IMG/VR virus record: IMGVR_UViG_3300042301_002201
Coordinates: 1-37,132 of that record
Direction: 5' to 3' (one strand)
Length of the DNA stretch: 37,132 nucleotides
Source: a virus
Made by a program: the position numbers and the translations under genes. Positions 8,297 through 14,600 of the stretch are shown here, piece by piece. Positions within the stretch are counted from its first letter, which is position 1; the number at the start of each line of letters is the position of its first letter. The notes beneath the pieces are model-generated. The model did not search any database and was not told the DNA's origin. It saw nothing but the letters and a program-made list of their open reading frames with translations.

Positions 8297-9077
8297 AGCA
8301 CCAGCACCGCGGAATTACGCGGCAGAAACCCGAGACACGCTTCAAGCCCAGCTTGATCTAGCGCCGCAAAAGTACGCCGCCGAGGCTCAGTTCGCGCCGA
8401 AGTATCAGGCGCTGCAGCTTGGGCTTCTTCAGCAGGCCACGCCCGAGCTCCTGGCTCTCTACAAGGAGCAGATCGCACCCACCATGGGCGAGGTCGAGGC
8501 CGCGGCCCGTTCCCGCTCGCGTGCTGGTGATATTGCGGACATTTCAGCTCTCGGTCCTCAGGCACGCGCCGCCATCAAGGCCGCGTCACCGGAGCAGGCC
8601 GCTCTCGCCGACACTCTCACAGCCCAAGCCCAATCCGGTCTGGCTGCAGGCTCCCGTTTGACGCCGGAGCAACAGCGCATGGTTGAGCAGCAGACGCGCT
8701 CCGGCCTGGCTGCCCGCGGGCTGGCCCAAGGGCCGTCCGGTGCCTTGCAGGAGGCTGTGCGCTCCCAGATGGCTGGTGCCGGCCTGCAGCAACAGCGCCA
8801 ACAGCAAGCAATGGGTGCTCTCGGGGCTTCCCAGGGTGTGTACGGTGACGTGTTCCAGCAGGTCTTGGGAAGGCCTTCCCAGGCATTCGCCGGCTCCCAG
8901 AGTTTCCTTGGGCAGGCGCAGGGCTTCAACCCGGGCCAGCTCTTCAACCCCGAGTCGCAGTACGCTGCCAACATCATGTCCGGCAATCAGCAGTCCCAGC
9001 TTGCCGCACGTACCGCTTCCGCTGCCAACACCACCGCGCTGATCGGCGCCGGTATGTCCGCTGCATCCAGCCTATGA
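8283..9077 (+). CDS. Internal virion-type protein, 264 aa
   Basis: Overlaps the previous gene by 14 bases. It is almost wholly helical and rich in Ala, Gln and Gly: coiled segments (TRDTLQAQLDLAPQKYAAEA, LLQQATPELLALYKEQI), an SRLTPEQQRMVEQQTRSGLA segment and a Gln-rich stretch near residues 173-180. The end (AARTASAANTTALIGAGMSA) is a small-residue helix able to insert in membranes. Proteins like this precede ejection proteins in many podoviruses and are carried inside the head. Function is inferred from composition and order. Confidence 0.68.
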   Translation: MASVEAPAPRNYAAETRDTLQAQLDLAPQKYAAEAQFAPKYQALQLGLLQQATPELLALYKEQIAPTMGEVEAAARSRSRAGDIADISALGPQARAAIKAASPEQAALADTLTAQAQSGLAAGSRLTPEQQRMVEQQTRSGLAARGLAQGPSGALQEAVRSQMAGAGLQQQRQQQAMGALGASQGVYGDVFQQVLGRPSQAFAGSQSFLGQAQGFNPGQLFNPESQYAANIMSGNQQSQLAARTASAANTTALIGAGMSAASSL

Positions 9078-9415
9078 ACTACGGATACCAGCAGCCCGGT
9101 GGAATGATGCAGGGCTACGCACCCCAACCGCCAATGATGCCAGGCAGTGGGTACGGTGCGCCCATGATGACCAACTTCCAGAATACCACCGCGGATGTGG
9201 AAGCCCAGCGCAGGCGCCTGAAGGCCCTCGGCCTGGATGACACCATGATCGACGATGCCCTGTCGTTTAAGCAGGGTCTCTTCGAGAAGCGCGACGAGAT
9301 GCAGGACAAGGCCTTGGAGGCCATCGGAGGCGGTATCAAGGCTGCGGGAAGCAATATTACTGGGGCAGCGTCTGCTGCAGGTGCTGGGCTCAAAGGCCTC
9401 GCGTCCTCTTTGTGA
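9074..9415 (+). CDS. Small probable internal virion protein, 113 aa
   Basis: ATGA overlap. Residues 1-35 are a low-complexity Tyr/Gly/Pro/Met/Gln-rich arm (QQPGGMMQGYAPQPPMMPG). Residues 36-80 form a charged helix (DVEAQRRRLKALGLDDTMID). The end is a glycine/alanine-rich helix (AAGSNITGAASAAGAGLKGL), like a membrane-interacting peptide. Together with the preceding gene it fits a set of ejected proteins. No family name recognised. Confidence 0.65.
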   Translation: MNYGYQQPGGMMQGYAPQPPMMPGSGYGAPMMTNFQNTTADVEAQRRRLKALGLDDTMIDDALSFKQGLFEKRDEMQDKALEAIGGGIKAAGSNITGAASAAGAGLKGLASSL

Positions 9416-9741
9416 TCATCAAGTTCCAGAGATGCACAGGAATCAGGCTCTTTCGGTTGTTCCGATGGCAGCTTGAGGTCTGGTTTTGCCCCGCTGGAGA
9501 GCTGATCCCGTCGCACTCCCACAGCCAGTTCGACTCCCGGATCATCCACATCCTCGGGACAATGAGCTGGATGATGGGAAACAAGTCCAAGCACGTCACA
9601 AGCTACCACTGCGGATGGTCTAAGCCCGTCCCTGCCGGCGTGAAGCACAGTGCCATCGCGCTGTCGTTCTCGGTGTTCGCCAATCTGGAGCGGTGGAGCG
9701 GCAACCCAACCTCCGCGGCAGTCGACTTCCACCCGGCATGA
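9412..9741 (+). CDS. Cupin-fold metal-binding protein, 109 aa
   Basis: Both cupin motifs are visible. Motif 1 is G29-x5-H35-S-H37-x3-D41-x7-G49 (GELIPSHSHSQFDSRIIHIL). Motif 2 is G68-x5-P74-A-G76-x2-H79 (GWSKPVPAGVKHSAI). H35, H37, D41 and H79 are the expected metal ligands, with Asp in place of the usual Glu. A single-domain cupin of ~110 residues is normal size. ATGA overlaps on both sides tie it to the virion-protein operon. Substrate and role are unknown; it may be structural rather than catalytic. Confidence 0.72.
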   Translation: MIIKFQRCTGIRLFRLFRWQLEVWFCPAGELIPSHSHSQFDSRIIHILGTMSWMMGNKSKHVTSYHCGWSKPVPAGVKHSAIALSFSVFANLERWSGNPTSAAVDFHPA

Positions 9742-10160
9742 ACAAGCTAGGCCAGCTCTACTTCGATGCCGCTGGAGGCAACCACAACGCCGTGGTGTTC
9801 ATCACGGCTTTCCATGCCTACTGCCACGCCATCGACGACCTGGTCGACGGAGACGTGCCGTTCACCCCTGAGGCTTTCCTGGACGTGATGATGCAGGCCA
9901 ATAGCCTGTACTCGACCCCGTTCTATATCGACAACTGGTTCCGGCTGCAGCCCGTCATTGCGCAGATCACCAGCACCTACGCCGACTCGGTTGCCTGGGA
10001 GAAGGCTGACGAGGAATGGAAGCGTCAGACAGCAGATGTCCTACGGCTCTGCGGCAACGACATGATCCTCCAAGTGGCCTGGATTATCGGTGGCTACAAG
10101 CACATGAGGGCTATCAGCTTGAAACTGCGCGAGTTCGCGTATCACTCTCAACACAGCTAA
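9738..10160 (+). CDS. Small helical protein with IDDLVDGD motif, 140 aa
   Basis: The start at 9738 is chosen because it makes an ATGA overlap with the cupin stop; an upstream in-frame ATG (9693) lies inside the cupin. The protein is helical. HAYCHAIDDLVDGD (about residues 26-39) closely resembles the first aspartate-rich motif of squalene/phytoene synthase-type enzymes (YxxCRxxDDxVD). A possible second acidic site (CGNDMILQVAWIIGGYKHM, about 110-128) is not canonical. At 140 residues it is about half a normal synthase, so a true prenyl-transfer activity is doubtful. It is probably a conserved phage protein of unknown role. Confidence 0.6.
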   Translation: MNKLGQLYFDAAGGNHNAVVFITAFHAYCHAIDDLVDGDVPFTPEAFLDVMMQANSLYSTPFYIDNWFRLQPVIAQITSTYADSVAWEKADEEWKRQTADVLRLCGNDMILQVAWIIGGYKHMRAISLKLREFAYHSQHS

Positions 10161-10164
10161 TTCT

Positions 10165-11667
10165 ATGGCAACTTACGGCTATTCCTCACCATACACGGGC
10201 CGCGGAGACGGCGGTCCTCTTCCTCCGGGATACATGGAGGCCGCAACCGCTCCGGGCCGCAACCTGGCCATGGGTATCGCTGCCATGGGGCAGGGATTGG
10301 GGAAGGCCATCGAGCAGTACCGCACCAAGAAGGCTGAGACCGAGGCTGCCACTCAGAGCTGGGAGACTGTCTCCGGGCTCATGCAGCAGCAGCTTGCGTC
10401 TGACCCAAAGTACCTTGCCATTCAGCAGTACACCGAGACCGGGCAACTGCCTGCCGGTATCTCCGAGCAAGATATCCCGCGCTACACCCAGCAGGTGCAG
10501 GCCGACCGGGAGATGCTCAACAAGTTCTCGGCGCTCGGTGAGAAGTTCCCGGACATGAGCCTAGCCAAGAAGAAGGCAGCGCTTGGGGACGCCGTGATGG
10601 TGCTGAACCAGTATCGGACGGATCAGCAGAACGAGGTGCGTGATGCGGCGGCTAGGCAGCAGTTGGCGCTCGGTGCGTTGCAGTTGGGCCAAGCCCAGCG
10701 CGAGGCCGCCGCTGCACCGTACTTCACACAGGCTATCGCCGACGTGATGTCCATGCAGCCAGGTCAGGGGCCTTCAGCGCCTTACGCCGATGTCACGCAG
10801 GAGATGCTTGGAAAGTACGGCGACAAGCTGACTCCGACACAGATGCAGTCGCTGATTCCGATGCTGAGAAAGGCTGGTCAGGCTATTCCCGCAGGTTTGG
10901 TTCCTACTGGTGCCAAGATGGGTCCGTCCGGTTTGGAGACCGAATACGGAGCGCCGCCCACAATCGGGTCAACTGCGATTCCTAATACTCGCATGGTTCA
11001 ACCTACCGTTGGTGGAAAGCCTTTTGGCGCTCCTCAAAAAGCGGATATTCAAGGAACAAACGCATATTTGAATCTTGAAGAACCTCAGCAGAAGGCTGCG
11101 GACAAGTTCATCACCGACTTTGGGAACGAGAAGACGATTCAGAACCTTAGCGTGGCTGGTTCTTACCTGAACCAGATGAACAGTTTTGGTGCTTCTATCG
11201 GCACTGCGCAGTACAAGCCGAGTGACGACATCGCGCTGATCTTCTCGTTCATGAAAACGCTCGACCCTGGCAGCACTGTGCGGGAGGGCGAGTATGCCAC
11301 GGCCAAGAATGCTGGCAGCGTTCCTGAGTCGGTGGTCAACACCTACAACCAAATCCTGAGCGGCAAGTTCTTGAACGACGACCAGCGCAAGAACTTCATT
11401 GAGACTGCCCGCAAGAGCTACTCCGGCATTGCCAAGGAAGCCGAAACGGTTGCGAGCCGATACCGATCAATGGCTAAGGACCGCGGCATCCCGGAGAACC
11501 TAGTCGTGCCGTCCAATATGTTTGAGCAGGTGAAGCAGTTTGAGGCCAAGAGTCAGGCTCAAAACCTTGAGCGCTTTCAGTCACCCGAAGATATGCGCGC
11601 CCGCGGATTCAAACGCGGCCTCGTTTTCAATCCTGCCACCGGAAAATACCAAGAGTTCCAAGACTGA
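10165..11667 (+). CDS. Internal virion / DNA-ejection-type protein, 500 aa
   Basis: Helical and Gln/Ala-rich for the first ~230 residues, with long coiled segments (YRTKKAETEAATQSWETVSG, QNEVRDAAARQQLALGALQL). Around residues 355-410 the phrases DIALIFSFMKTLDPGSTVRE, GEYATAKNAGSVPESVVNTY and FLNDDQRKNFIETARKSY occur, a pattern shared by internal-virion/ejection proteins of many podoviruses. It ends FNPATGKYQEFQD. It directly precedes the giant virion protein, the usual order of ejection proteins. It probably travels in the capsid and helps DNA entry. Confidence 0.72.
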   Translation: MATYGYSSPYTGRGDGGPLPPGYMEAATAPGRNLAMGIAAMGQGLGKAIEQYRTKKAETEAATQSWETVSGLMQQQLASDPKYLAIQQYTETGQLPAGISEQDIPRYTQQVQADREMLNKFSALGEKFPDMSLAKKKAALGDAVMVLNQYRTDQQNEVRDAAARQQLALGALQLGQAQREAAAAPYFTQAIADVMSMQPGQGPSAPYADVTQEMLGKYGDKLTPTQMQSLIPMLRKAGQAIPAGLVPTGAKMGPSGLETEYGAPPTIGSTAIPNTRMVQPTVGGKPFGAPQKADIQGTNAYLNLEEPQQKAADKFITDFGNEKTIQNLSVAGSYLNQMNSFGASIGTAQYKPSDDIALIFSFMKTLDPGSTVREGEYATAKNAGSVPESVVNTYNQILSGKFLNDDQRKNFIETARKSYSGIAKEAETVASRYRSMAKDRGIPENLVVPSNMFEQVKQFEAKSQAQNLERFQSPEDMRARGFKRGLVFNPATGKYQEFQD

Positions 11668-11670
11668 CCT

Positions 11671-14600
11671 ATGCCATTCGTTGAAGGCGGAATTGTTGTC
11701 GACGCAGAGCCGCAGCAACAGGCCGCGCCTACGATGGCGCAAGGCGGTTTTGTGCAGGGAGGCATCGAGGTCGATCCCACCCCTGAGGATTCCTACAACA
11801 AGGTGCTGCAGTTTCAGGCAGCGCAGACCGACTACACGCCCAGCAAGCAGGAGTTCCTCGACTACCTCAAGGTCTCCAAGACCAAGCCTCTGCTCGGCGA
11901 GAAGCCGCTGGAGACTATCGGAACCGCTGCCGCCCAGACCGCTGTGGACATCGCTACGATGCCTTACAAGCTGGGCGAAGCCATCGGGCAGTACATCGAC
12001 CCCCAGGAAGGCATAATGCCGACCGATGTGGCTTTAGGCACCGCGGCTGAGATTGCAGTGCAGTCCCGCCTAAAGGGCGAAAGCATGGCCCGCGGCGCCT
12101 ACGATGTCGCACTGAGCAATCTGGAGAAGCTAACAGGCAAGCTGCGCAGCGACGACGACCGCTACGAAGCCTTCCTGGCGACTTCCGAGATCAAACGCCA
12201 GTTGGCCCGTGCCAATGCGCCGGAAGAAGAGCGCGTGCCTGCTGCCCAGGAGTTCCTGCAGGCCTACAACATCCCGCAGGAAGCTATCAGCCAGCCAGGC
12301 CTTGAGGTAGGCGGATTCCTTGCCGACCCGTCATCCATTGCCTTTGCCGGCGGTGGAAAGGCGGCGTCAATGCTGCTTCAGCGTGCTGCGCCTCTCATCC
12401 CCAGGGCGGGTGCTGCACTGCAGCGCGGTGGTGAGCGCATCGCGGCATTGGGCCGGGCTCCCGAGACTGGTGCCGGCGCCTTTGCAGCTAGGGTCACAGG
12501 ATCTCCGCAGATGGGCCAGGCCGTGCAGGAGGCAATTGCCAGGGGCACGACCGGCGTGGCCCTCGGTGAGGCTGCAGGCCTTCCGATCACTGCCCAGTTG
12601 AACGTCCCGGGTCTTGGCACTGTATCCCGAATCATTGGTGGCACTAAGGCCGCAGGAGCCACCATGGAGACGCTTGGAGAGGCTGGGGCTATCTCGGGTG
12701 GCCAGGCGCTCACTCTGATTCAGAGAGGTCTTCTAGGCGCAGGGGAACGCATTGCAGCGGCTGAAGGTGCTTCTGCTGGTGCCCGTGCTTTCGGCACAGC
12801 GCTGGCCCGTTCAGGCCTGGAGACCCCGATCAAGACTGCCGCATCAATCCTCATCCCGGCTGCCGGTGCCGCCGCTGGTGGCGGTTTGCTGGCGGGGCTG
12901 ACTGGCGAAGAAGGTGAGGCGGTTGCAGCGGCTGTCGGCAGCGGTCTTGCCTTTGGTGGTATCGACGCCGGGTTCAGGTTGGCCAAGGCAGCGTCATCCG
13001 ATGCGCTCAACGCCAACCGAGTCAAACGTACCGCGGTCGACGACCTGAACACCCGGCCCACCGAGGTTCAGTTCACCTACATCGACCCAACTACCGGGGC
13101 TGAGCAGCTTTCCACGATCAAGGACTCCGAGGCTCGGGCCAAGCTCTACGCTGGCCTGGACAACAAACAGCTTACCAAGGCCCTCTCCGAGGTCGCTGGT
13201 GCTGAGAACAGCGGCGTCGAGGTAATCTTCCATGGAGATGGTGATACCGTCCCGACCTCGCTGCAGTCGGTCAACTACGCCGGCGTGTCTATCGGCCCGG
13301 ATAACATCAAGAGCGGCAAGCCGACGATCCTGATCAACGTCGACCGTGCGAAGCCTGAGACGCTTCCGCATGAGATCCTGCACGCCCGCATTACCGGGGA
13401 CGTGGTCAGCCGGCTCGGTTCCCAGGTGATCGAGACCTCGGCACAGTCGCCCGAGTTCCAACGGCAGTTCACCGACTTCGCCAACCGCTACGCGGACAAG
13501 CTGCAGGCCAGCGGTGCTCCGATTGTTGCCGATCGTATTCGCACTGAGCTGCGTGATGCCTTTGATCCGGCACTGCAGCGGGCCCAACGCATTGAGCAGC
13601 TCAAGCGGATGACCGATGAGTTCGCTGCGTACTACACGCAGGAGTTTCTCAAAGGCAAAGACCCAAAGACGCTGCTGCCTGGGCGCATCCCGTCCTTCTT
13701 TGAGCTGGCCTTCAACAACGCCAAGGAGGCTGTCTCCGAGCGGTTTACCAGGCAGGCGCTACAGAACGGCTTCGACCCGGTTGCCCGGACCTTCTACGAC
13801 GCCAACGGCAAGCGCATCAAGATCCCGTGGATGGAGGATGCCATCAAGAACCTGGTGACGCCCAAGGAAGGCTACGAGCCCACCGAGCAGAGGGTGGACA
13901 TCAACAAGCTCACGCAGGCGCAGCAGAATGCGGTGATCATGGCCCGTGGCTACTCCGACCTGTTTATGACGGGCCCGGATGGCAGCATCATCCGACCGCT
14001 CTCAAAGGCAGAGCTAGCCGCCAAGACCGCGGACGTGGCCAACCGCACGATGCAGGTCATCGAGACGGTGCCCCAGAACGAGCGTGGCAGTGTCAGCGGG
14101 CTCGACGCCAAGGGCAACCCGATCATCGAAGGCCGACTGAGCCTTGCCGAGGCTGATGCCGTGTCGAAGAGCGGTATCTTCAGCCCGTCCACATCGCGCA
14201 GCCTGATCGACATCGCCACAGCCATCCGCGACGGCACGCTGATGGAGGGCAAGTACTGGAAGGTCTACGGTTCCACGGGCAAGTCTGGCGTGTTTGGAGA
14301 GTCCGAGAAGCTGTTCCTGCCTTACGAGATCTCGATCAACAGCAAGGGCGGTGTGAACATCAAGGCTGTCGACTGGGGCAAGGTGCAGGCCCGGATGTAC
14401 AAGGCCCTGACCAAGCCCGCCTACAAGAACTTGTTCGGCAACTACGACCAGGCCATGTCCACGCTCAAGGACGTGTACCTGAAGAACATTGCGGAGCAGA
14501 ACGCCGCGCCTTCCGCTGAGGCTCTCGGTGGCGGTATTGAAGGCGCCAAGAAGCGCAACTTCTTCAACGAGGTGATGGGCGCCGTCCCCAAGAAGGGCGA

